Assembly (NCBI GenBank): GCA_032433765.1
Contig: JAVIAB010000041.1
Span: 80,399,928-80,463,927 of the forward strand
Direction of reading: 5' to 3'
Length of the DNA: 64,000 bases
Source: Megaustenia siamemsis
Lineage: Eukaryota; Mollusca; Gastropoda; Stylommatophora; Ariophantidae
In this document: in pieces, positions 47,401 to 57,921 of the stretch
How the letters are laid out: every line of letters starts with the position of its first letter
Position numbering within the stretch: the first letter of the stretch is position 1
Notes under the pieces: model-generated
Databases searched by the model: none
The model's input: only the letters and a program-made list of their open reading frames with translations
Told to the model about the DNA's origin: nothing
Made by a program: the position numbers and the translations under genes

Positions 47401-48049
47401 GAAGTACTCCCAATTTTCAAGCAGCTAAAGATCGTGACGAGTTACTTGTTCCTGGCTCCCTGAGACATTCGCACTGACGTCACTTTTATATTCATTAGTG
47501 TTGTTTTCAGCAAGATTTAATATTGTCCATTATTGACGGTCACAAACAATATTGGTTCGATACAAAAACAAATAAAATAGGCTTTCATTTTTGAGATGCC
47601 CGAGGCGAACTTCCCGTCTCTGATCACGTGACCAGATATTGGAGATACACACAGCTACAGCTGCAACAATCATGGCTGAATCAATCAGCCGGTCCGACAG
47701 AGACACAAGAGGGCAGGTATAGATGGGACGCAATAACAGGCAGCTAAGATTGTGTTGATAACCGTTGAGTATCGCTCACACCGTGGGAGATTGGAGCACA
47801 CGTGACTGAGGTCCAGTTCTCTACTGGGGCACAACAAATGTTGGGAGCTGTTCCGGCCGTCATAAACGAGACTTGACGAGGGCCACGACAACATGTGTTG
47901 TTTATCTCAACCATCGGGACATCTTATGAGATTGTGTGCATTCCTTGTGGATAACAAAGTCGTGCATGCTGCGCAGCCACACTCTCGTCTCTACATCGCA
48001 TAATTCACTGCATTGTTTTTATTTTTATTGAGTTATTTGCGGGTCATCA
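47401..48049. other. Unique island, no recognised gene
   Basis: About 650 bp of ordinary sequence, including a TGATCACGTGACC palindromic stretch near 47620. A minus-strand frame (47685-47894) is open but unlike any family I know. It could be the 3' UTR of the RNase H fragment to its right or host intergenic DNA. Confidence 0.45.
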
Positions 48050-48484
48050 TCATTGCACTCCGAACGTGTCCCATAGGTGCTCAGATCCCCTCCTCAGCAA
48101 GTCCCGCAGTGTCCAGCGACTGACGACTCCAGTTCTATGTTGGTTGATAAGTCTTCTTACACGGCCACCAAGTTTCTCATTTCTGGCCGTGCCCATCTTA
48201 ACTCCCATCTCTTTCATCAGAAGGAGTGACATGGGCTCATAGTTATCAAAGTCCTGTGTCCATCCCACATCTCGCAGAGCATTGATGATGTCCGCCAGAT
48301 CCATTGGTTGACCGTCCTCAACAATAGCGCAGCTAGTCAACCTGTCCGCTCTTTCATTTCCCCGTCCTCCCGCGTGTCTTGTGACGTAGACAAGGGTGAC
48401 CTTACGTATTTCTGACTTCAACACTGACTCTTCTTTTTTTCCTAAAATACGACAAATGTCGACAAGCTTTTTAACAAAATTATC
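48050..48484 (-). pseudogene. LINE RNase H domain C-terminal part
   Basis: The minus strand reads DLHSQSVVDNFVKKLVDICR from the edge of the minisatellite, then VTLVYVTRHAGGRGNERADR, ending in GSEHLWDTFGVQ and TGA. The H-x-x-x-x-GNERAD pattern is the last conserved block of RNase H1-type domains in jockey/I LINEs. ATGATGATG follows the stop. The N-terminal half of the domain is missing, replaced by the 29-bp array. Confidence 0.8.
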
Positions 48485-49500
48485 AACAACAGACTGACTA
48501 TGTAAGTCACTTCCCTAACAGACTGACTATGTAGGTCACTTCCCTAACAGACTGACTATGTAAGTCACTTCCCTAACAGACTGACTATGTATGTCACTTC
48601 CCTAACAGACTGACTATGTAAGTCATTTCCCTAACAGACTAAATATGTATGTCACTTCCCTAACAGACTGATTATGTATGTCACTTCCCTAACAGACTGA
48701 CTATGTATGTCACTACCCTAACAGACTGACTATGTATGTCACTTCCCTAACAGACAGACTTTGTATGTCACTTCCCTAACAGACTGACCTGACTATGTAT
48801 GTCACTTCCCTAACAGACTGACCTGACTATGTATGTCACTTCCCTAACAGACTGACCTGACTATGTATGTAACTTCCCTAACAGACTGACTATATATGTC
48901 ACTTCCCTAACAGACTGACCTGACTATGTATGTCACTTACCTAACAGACTGACTATGTATGTCACTTCCCTGACAGACTGACTATGTATGTCACTTCCCT
49001 AACAGACTGACTATGTATGTCACTACCCTAACAGACTGACTATGTATGTCACTTCCCTAACAGACTGACCTGACTATGTATGTCACTTCCCTAACAGACT
49101 GACCTGACTATGTATGTCACTTCCCTAACAGACTGACTATATATGTCACTTCCCTAACAGACTGACCTGACTATGTATGTCACTTCCCTAACAGACTGAC
49201 CTGACTATGTATGTCACTTCCCTAACAGACTGACCTGATTATGTATGTCACTTCCCTAACAGACTGACTATATATGTCACTTCCCTTACAGACTGACTAT
49301 GTATGTCACTACCCTAACAGACTGACTATGTATGTCACTTCCCTAACAGACTGACTATGTTTGTCACTTCCCTAACAGACTGACTATGAATGTCACTACC
49401 CTAACAGACTGACTATATATGTCACTACCCTAACAGACTGACTATGTATGTCACTTCCCTAACAGACTGACTATGTTTGTCACTACCCTAACCCTAAGTG
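48485..49500. repeat. 29/34-bp minisatellite ending in CCCTAA
   Basis: Unit AGACTGACTATGTATGTC plus ACTTCCCTAAC (29 bp) with a 34-bp variant (GACTGACCTGAC), about 34 copies. The right end reads ACCCTAACCCTAAG. The left end runs into the RNase H fragment through CAGACTGAC...AAG, as if the unit came from its DSQS codons. Confidence 0.93.
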
Positions 49501-50550
49501 TTAGGAGATACTGACATAGAGGGATAGAGCCTAGAAATAGTTCAAGAATAGAGCTACCAAGGGATCATCATCATCATCATCATGTACCCTGCCGGTTGGC
49601 GTAGACGATCATGTCCCTCCACAATCTTCTATCTACAGTGCATCGTATCAGTTCTGTTCTTGAATGTTTTCCATGCCATGGCACCAAGCTATCCAGTATT
49701 TTCTCTCTTTATCATCCGCGATCTCTCTTCCTTTTATTTTGCCAGTTGTAACCAAGTATTCCAATTTTCCTCTTCTCATGATGTGCCCGAAAAATGTTGA
49801 TTGCTTCTTTCTGATGTTTTTTAAGAGCTCCCTTTTTGTGTTGGCCTCTTTGAGAACTTTCTCATTGGTCTTTTATCTGTCCAGGGAACTTTCAACATTC
49901 TTCTGAGAAATCCCATCTCTGTGGCCTCTAATCGTCTTTTCATTTGTTTGTCTACTGTCCATGATTCGCTTCCATAGGTCAGAATTGGTTCTATATAGCA
50001 CCGATGAACTCTCTTTCTCATTTTTATTGACATAGATTTGTTGCATAAGATATTTTTCATTTTCTGAAATGCTATTTTGGCCTGAGCTATTCTACTTTTT
50101 ATTTCTGTGGTGCATCTCCCATCTGATGTTATTATTGTGCCCAAGTATTTGAAGGGATAGAACCTAGGGATAGTTCAAGAATAGAGCTTCCAATGGATAG
50201 AACCTAGAAATAGTTCAAGAATAGAGCTACCATGGGATAGAATCTAGAAATAGTTCAAGAATAGAGCTTCCAATGGATAAAACCTAGAAATAGTTCAAGA
50301 ATAGAGCTACCAAGGGATAGAACCTAGAAATAGTTCAAGAATTGAGATACCAAGAGATAGAACCTAGAAATAGTCCAAGAATAAAGATACAAATAGATAG
50401 AACCTAGAAATAGTTCAATGATAGAGTTACCAAGGAATAGAACCTAGAAATAGTTCAAGAATAGGGTTGCCAAGGAATAGAACCTAGAAATAGTTCAAGA
50501 ATAGAGTTATCAAGGATAGTACCTAAAAATAGTTCAAGAATAGAGTTACC
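49501..50550. repeat. 40-bp minisatellite (left and middle parts), split by a LINE-C
   Basis: Unit GGGATAGAACCTAGAAATAG plus TTCAAGAATAGAGTTACCAA. One copy lies left of the LINE at 49566-50151, about ten from 50154 to 50557, and four more at 52725-52891 beyond another LINE. Spacing is 40 bp (50154, 50194). Confidence 0.93.
49566..50151 (-). mobile_element. LINE-C 3' fragment, minus strand, in the 40-bp array
   Basis: The minus strand encodes GTIITSDGRCTTEIKSRIAQ, YGSESWTVDKQMKRRLEATE and RRMLKVPWTDKR, then a frameshifted C-terminus. It has an (ATG)n tail at the left. AAGGGAT flanks both ends (49559-49565 and 50152-50158). Confidence 0.9.
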
Positions 50551-50557
50551 AAGGGAT

Positions 50558-52721
50558 CATCATCATCATCGTGTGCCTTCTCCGCAACGAAGGTTGGCTA
50601 CCATGGATCGCCATTCTACTACTCTGTTTCTTGCTTTGATGGTGCAGGCTGTCATAGATTGACTTGTCCATCTTTTGATGTTACTCGTCCATGTTAGTCT
50701 TGGTCTGCCTCTGCCTCTTTTACCTTGTATTTTTCCTTCCAATATTACTTTTAGTAGGCTTTTGTGTCTTTTAACATGCCCCAAAATTTCATTTGTCTTG
50801 TCTTAATTGTATTTAGTAGTTCTCTTTTTATTTTCACTTGCTTTAAAACTTTATCGTTTGTTATCTTTTGTTTCCATCCAATTCTACCTATTCTTCTATA
50901 AATCCACATTTCCTAGGCTTCAATTTTCTGTTGTGTTTTCTGGTCTAATGTCCATGTTTCTGCACCATACAGGAATATTGAGAAGATGTAACATTTTGCC
51001 ATTCTTAGTTTCAGCCCTGCTGATATTTGTTTTGTTGTTAGTATATTTTTCATGGCATTAAAATTACTTTTTGCCATACCTATTCTTTTGTTTATTTCAG
51101 TTTTGCATTTTCCATCATTGGTTATAGTATGTCCCAGGTAGTTGTAGCTCTGGACTGTCTCCAGATGTATTCCCTCAACTGTGATATTTAATGTAGGTCT
51201 TGAGAATTTTCTTTGTTTATGATCATAGTTTTAGTCTTTTTGATATTCATTTCTAGTCCATATTTTTTGCTTGTTACGTTTATCACATTAAGCAATTGTT
51301 GTAGGTCTTTAGGATTTTCTGCTAGTAGAACAGTATCATCAGCATATCTCAGGTTGTTGATTATCTTTCCATTAATGTTTAGACCTGGTATCTCCGAGAT
51401 GTTAAAGATTTGCTCAGTGTATAGATTGAACAAGCTTGGTGATAGGATGCATCCTTGTCTTACTCCTCTTTTTATATCCATGGGTGTAGAGTTCTCCTTG
51501 TTATATCTTATTATTGCTGTTTGCTCCCAGTACAAATTACATATTAGTCGTATGTCTGCGTCGTCTAGATTTACATCCTTTAGGCAGTCTATAAGTTGGT
51601 TATGGTGTATTCTATCGAAAGCTTTGGTGTAGTCTATAAAGCAGGCATATATTGGTTTGTTTACTTCTATGTACTTTTCAATCAATGTCCTCATGCTGAA
51701 TATTGCTTCTTTTGTCCCACTGTTTTTCCTGAATCCAAATTGTTGCTCGTCTAATTCAGTATTAATTTTATTCTGAATCCTTCATTGTATAACTTTTAGT
51801 ACAATTTTTGTTACCTGGCTCATTAGGCTTATTGTTCTGAAATCACTGCATTCAACTGCACCATTCTTTTTAGGCAATGCAATGAAAGTTGATGTTTTTA
51901 GATCGTTTGGTATGTATCCTGTATGGTATATGTCATTGCATATGTCTGTGATCACTTCCATGCCAAACTCTTCTAGAGCCTGTATCATCTCTATCTGTAT
52001 ATTGTCAGGTCCTGCTGCCTTTCCCTTTTTCATTGTTTTTATAGCTTTTCCTACTTCAGATTTCAGGATTTTATAGTTGTATGTACATTTTATGTCTGGC
52101 TTTTTGTCCCTTTCGTCATGAAATAATTCTGTTATATATTCTTGCCATCTATCTATTATATCTTTGTTGTCTGTTAGCATTCTTCCCTCTTTGTTTGCAA
52201 TACAACCGTTTCCTGCAGCTTTTTTGTCTTTATTCGTCATTCTCTTTATTTCTGTGTGCATCTCTCTTAAGTTTTGTTTACTTTCCATAGTTTCAACTTC
52301 TAGACATCTTTGATTGAGCCAGTCTTCTTTTGCCTTTTTGCACATTCTCCGTATTTCATTGTCTATATCCTTGTATCTGGCAGTGTTTTTCGCTTGTCTT
52401 CTTTCTTCCCTTTTTTCTAAGATTTTGTCAGCTATCCATTTTTGTTTTTTGTTACTTTCCTTTTGGGCAAGGTGATGCAGGATTCTTGCATGCTGTTTTT
52501 TATGCATTGCCATTTTGTTGTGACTTTTTCCTCAGGATTTTCTCTTCTGTACTGCTCAATCCCCTCTTCTAGTAGCTTCTGATATGTGTTCTTTACTTGT
52601 ACAGTATAAGTTTCTTGTACATCTTTCTGGTTTAACGCTGTTATATCTATTGGTGTTGTTGAATTAGTTTTTTGTTTGTTTCTCTTTAATTTGATTTTCA
52701 TTTTTATCACTTTTATCATTC
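50558..52721 (-). mobile_element. LINE-B, 2.16 kb, with recognisable reverse transcriptase
   Basis: Minus strand. Upstream of RT there is a Lys/Glu-rich linker (52432-52719), followed after a frame change by 52513-51782 with GKAAGPDNIQIEMI and LKTSTFIALPKKN. A single TGA (about 51784) interrupts, then RT motifs follow: FIDYTKAFDRIH (A), GVRQGCILSPSLFN (B) and LRYADDTVLLAENP (C, intact YADD). The last third (51188-50580) is frameshifted and ends GKRGRGRPRLTWTSNIKRW plus an (ATG)n tail. The endonuclease domain is missing. ACCAAGGGAT flanks both ends. Confidence 0.93.
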
Positions 52722-52724
52722 ACC

Positions 52725-52891
52725 AAGGGATAGAACCTAGAAATAGTTGAAGAATATATCTTCCAAAGGATAGAACCTAGAAATAGTTCAAGAATAGAGT
52801 AATCAAGTGATAGAACCTAGAAATAGTTCAAGAATAGAGTTATCAAGTGATAGAACCTAGAAATAGTTCAAGAATAGAGTTACCAAGGGAT
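52725..52891. repeat. 40-bp minisatellite, right part
   Basis: About four units identical in phase to those at 50154-50557, between two LINE-B insertions. Confidence 0.93.
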
Positions 52892-53195
52892 CATCATCAT
52901 CATCATCGTATGCCTTCTCCGCAACGAAGGTTGGCTACCATGGATCGCCATTCTACTCTGTTTCTTGCTTTGATGGCACAGGCTGTCATTGATTGACTTG
53001 TCCATCTTTTGATGTTACTCGTCCATGTTAGTCTTGGTCTGCCTCTGCCTCTGCCTCTTTTACCTTGTATTTTTCCTTCCAATATTACTTTTAGTAGGCT
53101 GTTGTGTCTTTTAACATGCCCCCAAAATTTCATTTGTCTTGTTTTAATTGTATTTAGTAGTTCTCTTTTTATTTTCAGAGCTTGTTTTAGTTTCG
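52892..53195 (-). mobile_element. LINE-B 3' fragment, minus strand
   Basis: Very close to the 3' 300 bp of the 50.6 kb copy. It encodes MKFWGHVKRHNSLLKVILEG and GKRGRGRGRPRLTW. ACCAAGGGAT at 52882-52891 and ACCAAGGA at 53196-53203 look like its target duplication. Confidence 0.88.
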
Positions 53196-53338
53196 ACCAA
53201 GGAAAACACGAGGGGCAGTATTGAAACGAGTGCGGTGACAAGTATGGCCTGACTTGACGAAGGGCGTACTTCACTGAGGGTGAATTTGTCTGATGGAAGC
53301 ACGACAGCGCCCTCTTTAGATTGACAAGACTGGTTCAA
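53196..53338 (-). other. Short island with an open minus-strand frame (possible relic exon)
   Basis: Minus strand encodes SKEGAVVLPSDKFTLSEVRP followed by SSSQAILVTALVSILPLVF, a polar stretch and a possible membrane helix. No convincing splice sites and no family recognised. It is sandwiched between LINE fragments. Confidence 0.25.
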
Positions 53339-53710
53339 CATAACTTTTAAGAACTCTTTTTCTTGTTTCTATTGTCAAAAATGAATTGCGTAGTATCTTC
53401 CTCATTTTTTGGGAAATATTTTTGTTGCTGTTGCTACAATTATTTCCGTTCTTTCTTTATGCTGAGCCCTCTAATTGTGCTTTCCTTCATTATAATGTCT
53501 AACATTTCCTGTATCTCATTTTCACTCCTAGCGATTAAGACTGATCCATCATCATACCTTAGATTATTTATATTATGACCTCCAATTGTTATTCCAGACA
53601 TGCCTTTATGGATCTTAAAGTACAATCACGATAAATGTTAAAGAAATCTGGTGACAGCACACGATCTTGTCGAGCAATGTTTGATTTGTTGAAACATTTC
53701 CAAATGATTG
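53339..53710 (-). mobile_element. LINE-C RT fragment, minus strand
   Basis: Minus strand has RVLSPDFFNIYRDC (degenerate motif B) and GGHNINNLRYDDGSVLIA (motif C with the ADD altered), then EIQEMLDIIMKEST. The left end (ATTGTCAAAAATGAATTGCG, 53376-53395) matches a later part of the element at about 31650, so an internal segment was lost. Confidence 0.75.
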
Positions 53711-53879
53711 TTAGATTTGAAACACGCCGACATGATAACAAACATGGAGATTGATAACACTGACATGAAGAGCCACACAAGTGGCTCGACAAGAACAACA
53801 CAACTACAAACTGACCGTCAACAATAGAAATCGTCAACATGCAGCTTCTTGTCATCCCAGTGAGAGCATGTCTCTGTGG

Positions 53880-53922
53880 GAACCGTGGTAGCTGAGCGGA
53901 AGTCCTCTTCTGACGATCGGTG

Positions 53923-53953
<31 letters not shown>

Positions 53954-54305
53954 GGGCTAGAGGATAGCGCGATGTGGTACCTGAGCAGAAGTCTCCTTCT
54001 GACGATCGGTGGTGTGTGTGTGTGGAAGTGGTGGGGGGCTAAAGGACAGCGCGATGTAGTACCTGAGCGGAAGTCTGCTTCTGACGATCGGTGGTGTGGG
54101 GGGGGGGGGTGTGGAGAAGGGGGGGGGGGTGGGAGCGAGAGGACAGCGTAATGTGGTACCTGAGCGGAAGTCTTCTTCTGACGATCGGTGGTGTCGGGGA
54201 GTGTGCAGGGGGAGAGGGGGGGTGCTAGAGGACAAAGCGTGATGTGGCACCTGAGCGGAAGTCTGCTTCTGATGATCGGTGGTGTGAGTGTATGGGGGAG
54301 GGGGG
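53880..54305. repeat. ~90-bp G-rich tandem repeat with long G runs
   Basis: Five diverged units, each with TGAGCGGAAGTC, CTTCTGACGATCGGTGGTGT and then a G/GT run. The longest run (about 53938-53957) has 19-20 consecutive G. Open frames here come from the low-complexity composition. Confidence 0.88.
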
Positions 54306-57055
54306 GCATAGAGAGCAAGAGTACAGGTAGAAAACAAAGAATTGTAGAACAAACAACTGAGAAAACAAAGAACTGAGAAAACAAACAACTGAGAAAACAA
54401 AGAACTGAGAAAACAAACAACTGAGAAAACAAAGAATTGTAGAACAAACAACTGAGAAAACAAAGAACTGATAAAACAAAGAACTGAGAAAACAAACAAC
54501 TGAGAAAACAAACAACTGAGAAAACAAAGAACTGAGAAAACAAACAACTGAGAAAACAAAGAACTGAGAAAACAAAGAACTGTGGAATAAAGAACTGAGA
54601 AAACAAAGAACTGTGGAACAAAGAACTGTGGAACAAAGAACTGTGGAACAAAGAACTGTGGAACAAAGAACTGAGAAAACAAAGAACTGTGGAACAAAGA
54701 ACTGTGGAACAAAGAACTGAGAAACAAAGAACTGAGAAACAAAGAACTGAGAAAACAAAGAACTGAGAAAACAAAGAACTGAGAAAACAAAGAACTGTGG
54801 AACAAAGAACTGTGAAAACAAGGAACTGAGAAAACAAAGAACTGTGGAACAAAGAACTGTGAAAACAAGGAACTGAGAAAACAAAGAACTGTGGAACAAA
54901 GAACTGTGAGAACAAAGAACTGTGAAAACAAGGAACTGAGAAAACAAAGAACTGTGGAACAAAGAACTGTGAAAACAAAGAACTGTGAAAACAAGGAACT
55001 GAGAAAACAAAGAACTAACAAAACAAAGAACTGTGGAACAAAGAACTGTGAAAACAAGGAACTGACAAAAGAAAGAACTGACAAAACAAAGAACTGTGGA
55101 ACAAAGAACTGTGAAAACAAGGAACTGACAAAACAAAGAACTGACAAAACAAAGAACTGTGGAACAAAGAACTGTGAAAACAAGGAACTGACAAAACAAA
55201 GAACTGACAAAACAAAGAACTGACAAAACAAAGAACTGTGGAACAAAGAACTGTGAAAACAAGGAACTGACAAAACAAGGAACTGACAAAACAAAGAACT
55301 GACAAAACAAAGAACTGTGGAACAAAGAACTGTGGAACAAAGAACTGTGAAAACAAGGAACTGAGAAAACAAAGAACTGAGAAAACAAAGAACTGTGGAA
55401 CAAAGAACTGAGAAAACAAAGAACTGTGGAACAAAGAACTGTGAAAACAAAAAACTGAGAAAACAAAGAACTGAGAAAACAAAGAACTGTGGAACAAAGA
55501 ACTGAGAAAACAAAGAACTGTGAAAACAAAGAACTGAGAAAACAAAGAACTGAGAAAACAAAGAACTGAGAAAACAAAGAACTGAGAAAACAAAGAACTG
55601 TGGAACAAAGAACTGAGAAAACAAAGAACTGAGAAAACAAAGAACTGACAAAACAAAGAACTGTGGAACAAAGAACTGTGAAAACAAGGAACTGAGAAAA
55701 CAAAGAACTGACAAAACAAAGAACTGAGAAAACAAAGAACTGTGGAACAAAGAACTGTGAAAACAAGGAACTGAGAAAACAAAGAACTGAGAAAACAAAG
55801 AACTGTGAAAACAAGGAACTGAGAAAACAAAGAACTGACAAAACAAAGAACTGAGAAAACAAAGAACTGTGGAACAAAGAACTGAGAAAACAAAGAACTG
55901 ACAAAACAAAGAACTGAGAAAACAAAGAACTAACAAAACAAAGAACTGTGGAACAAAGAACTGTGAAAACAAGGAACTGACAAAAGAAAGAACTGACAAA
56001 ACAAAGAACTGTGGAACAAAGAACTGTGAAAACAAGGAACTGACAAAACAAAGAACTGACAAAACAAAGAACTGTGGAACAAAGAACTGTGAAAACAAGG
56101 AACTGACAAAACAAAGAACTGACAAAACAAAGAACTGACAAAACAAAGAACTGACAAAACAAAGAACTGTGGAACAAAGAACTGTGAAAACAAGGAACTG
56201 ACAAAACAAGGAACTGACAAAACAAAGAACTGACAAAACAAAGAACTGTGGAACAAAGATTTGTGGAACAAAGAACTGTGAAAACAAGGAACTGAGAAAA
56301 CAAAGAACTGAGAAAACAAAGAACTGTGGAACAAAGAACTGAGAAAACAAAGAACCGTGGAACAAAGAACTGTGAAAAAAAAAACTGAGAAAACAAAGAA
56401 CTGAGAAAACAAAGAACTGTGGAACAAAGAACTGAGAAAACAAAGAACTGTGAAAACAAAGAACTGAGAAAACAAAGAACTGAGAAAACAAAGAACTGAG
56501 AAAACAAAGAACTGAGAAAACAAAGAACTGTGGAACAAAGAACTGAGAAAACAAAGAACTGAGAAAACAAAGAACTGACAAAACAAAGAACTGTGGAACA
56601 AAGAACTGTGAAAACAAGGAACTGAGAAAACAAAGAACTGACAAAACAAAGAACTGAGAAAACAAAGAACTGTGGAACAAAGAACTGTGAAAACAAGGAA
56701 CTGAGAAAACAAAGAACTGAGAAAACAAAGAACTGTGAAAACAAGGAACTGAGAAAACAAAGAACTGACAAAACAAAGAACTGAGAAAACAAAGAACTGT
56801 GGAACAAAGAACTGAGAAAACAAAGAACTGACAAAACAAAGAACTGAGAAAACAAAGAACTGAGAAAACAAAGAACTGAGAAAACAAAGAACTGAGAAAA
56901 CAAAGAACTGTGAAAACAAAGAACTGTGAAAACAAAGAACTGAGAAAACAAAGAACTGAGAAAACAAAGAACTGAGAAAACAAAGAACTGAGAAAACAAA
57001 GAACTGTGAAAACAAAGAACTGAGAAAACAAAGAACTGAGAAAACAAAGAACAAC
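54306..57055. repeat. 14/15-bp minisatellite with a 915-bp higher-order duplication
   Basis: Units AAACAAAGAACTGAG (15 bp) and ACAAAGAACTGTGG (14 bp), plus GAACTGACAAA variants, about 185 copies. The rare AACTAAC at 55013 recurs at 55928, 915 bp later, with the same order of variants following. About 0.9 kb was therefore duplicated. The minus strand lacks stops, giving Phe/Leu/Ser/Val repeats over 1000 codons long; these are not a protein gene. Confidence 0.95.
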
Positions 57056-57395
57056 TTTTCTGGCTACACAATAAATATTGCATCCCCTGAAACTCTCAGA
57101 TTTGTCAGTCATTGATTTATTTATCCTTTTTTTTTTGGTGGTCAAACTAAATTATCATTGACACATAAACATTGGCTTTAGCTCAACAATGGTGCGTTGT
57201 GTGTGTCTCGTTCGGAAATTGAAACCACTTCCAGTAAAATATCAGTTTTAAAAATGAGGGAAACGTACTAAAAACTCCAGAAATCTGAACAGAAAACAAG
57301 TTTCAACATTTCCAAAATTGAAACTATAGTTTCACTTTTATATTAAAACAAGCTGTTGTGATTCTTGTCTGACTAGATGAGACAGATGTCCGCTG
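57056..57395. other. 3' flank of the mucin-like gene
   Basis: Unique AT-rich sequence. TTTATT at 57116-57121 is AATAAA on the minus strand and lies about 385 bp beyond the downstream stop at 57505. It could be the polyadenylation signal of the mucin-like gene. Nothing else is recognised. Confidence 0.4.
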
Positions 57396-57510
57396 TCTGG
57401 TTATGTCTGGGCGCCAATCAGCTGCATGGTTATGTCTGGGCGCCAGTCAGCTGCATGGTTATGTCTGGGCTTCAATCAGCTGCATGGTTATGTCTGGGCG
57501 CCAATCAGCT
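57396..57510. repeat. 28-bp tandem repeat, 4 copies
   Basis: GGTTATGTCTGGGCGCCAAT with CAGCTGCAT, four near-perfect units. It overlaps the last codons of the transmembrane-tail frame. Confidence 0.93.
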
Positions 57511-57921
57511 GCCATGGGGAGGCACTCTGTCAGCTGCAGCCCTCGCCAGCAGGCTCGGTAGAGAGACTAGGCCAACTGAAGGAATTCTCCGAGCTTTCAA
57601 TGAGGGCCGAGGGATCATGTAGCTGATGGGCGGTTCCAGAAATAGGCGCATTGGTAGCGACATCTGCGCCGGTGTCGTGGTCTTGGCGGCGGACTTGATG
57701 ATGATGATAGCGACAACAGAAATGAAAGTAACGATGATGGTAGCGATGACTTTGAGTGTTGTTGTGATGCTGAAGGAAACAACGAGGGAGATAAGTTTCT
57801 CAATAACCTCGTGAGAGGTAGCGAGGTGGTAGCTGCAAGGATTGGTTTCTGCAAGTGCTGGGTACTGGCAGTGGTGCCGCTGATTGCTGTTCTGATTAAA
57901 CTGCTGATGATGTGCGTACTG
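57505..57921 (-). CDS. Transmembrane segment and cytoplasmic tail of the mucin-like protein, in another frame
   Basis: This minus-strand frame is open from about 57921 to a TGA at 57505-57507. It is shifted relative to the large mucin frame. It encodes CQYPALAETNPCSYHLATSH, a very hydrophobic LKVIATIIVTFISVVAIIII followed by the basic stop-transfer KSAAK, and a tail of about 65 residues rich in Pro/Arg/Leu. This is what a type I membrane mucin would have at its C-terminus, and the main frame lacks it. A small intron, a frameshift mutation or a sequence error near 57.8-57.95 kb would connect them. Confidence 0.55.
   Translation of the reverse strand, partial: QYAHHQQFNQNSNQRHHCQYPALAETNPCSYHLATSHEVIEKLISLVVSFSITTTLKVIATIIVTFISVVAIIIIKSAAKTTTPAQMSLPMRLFLEPPISYMIPRPSLKARRIPSVGLVSLPSLLARAAADRVPPHGS

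Noticed and set aside
53957..57145. Open frames of more than 950 codons on the minus strand, Phe/Leu/Ser/Val-rich
   Set aside because: They are translations of the 14/15-bp array, whose complement lacks stop codons in all three frames. Several frames are open at once and no real protein features are present.
57377..57814. Plus-strand frames with MVMSG/AWLCLGANQL or MMMIATTEMKVTMM
   Set aside because: Antisense of the 28-bp repeat and of the transmembrane region of the mucin-like gene; no independent support.
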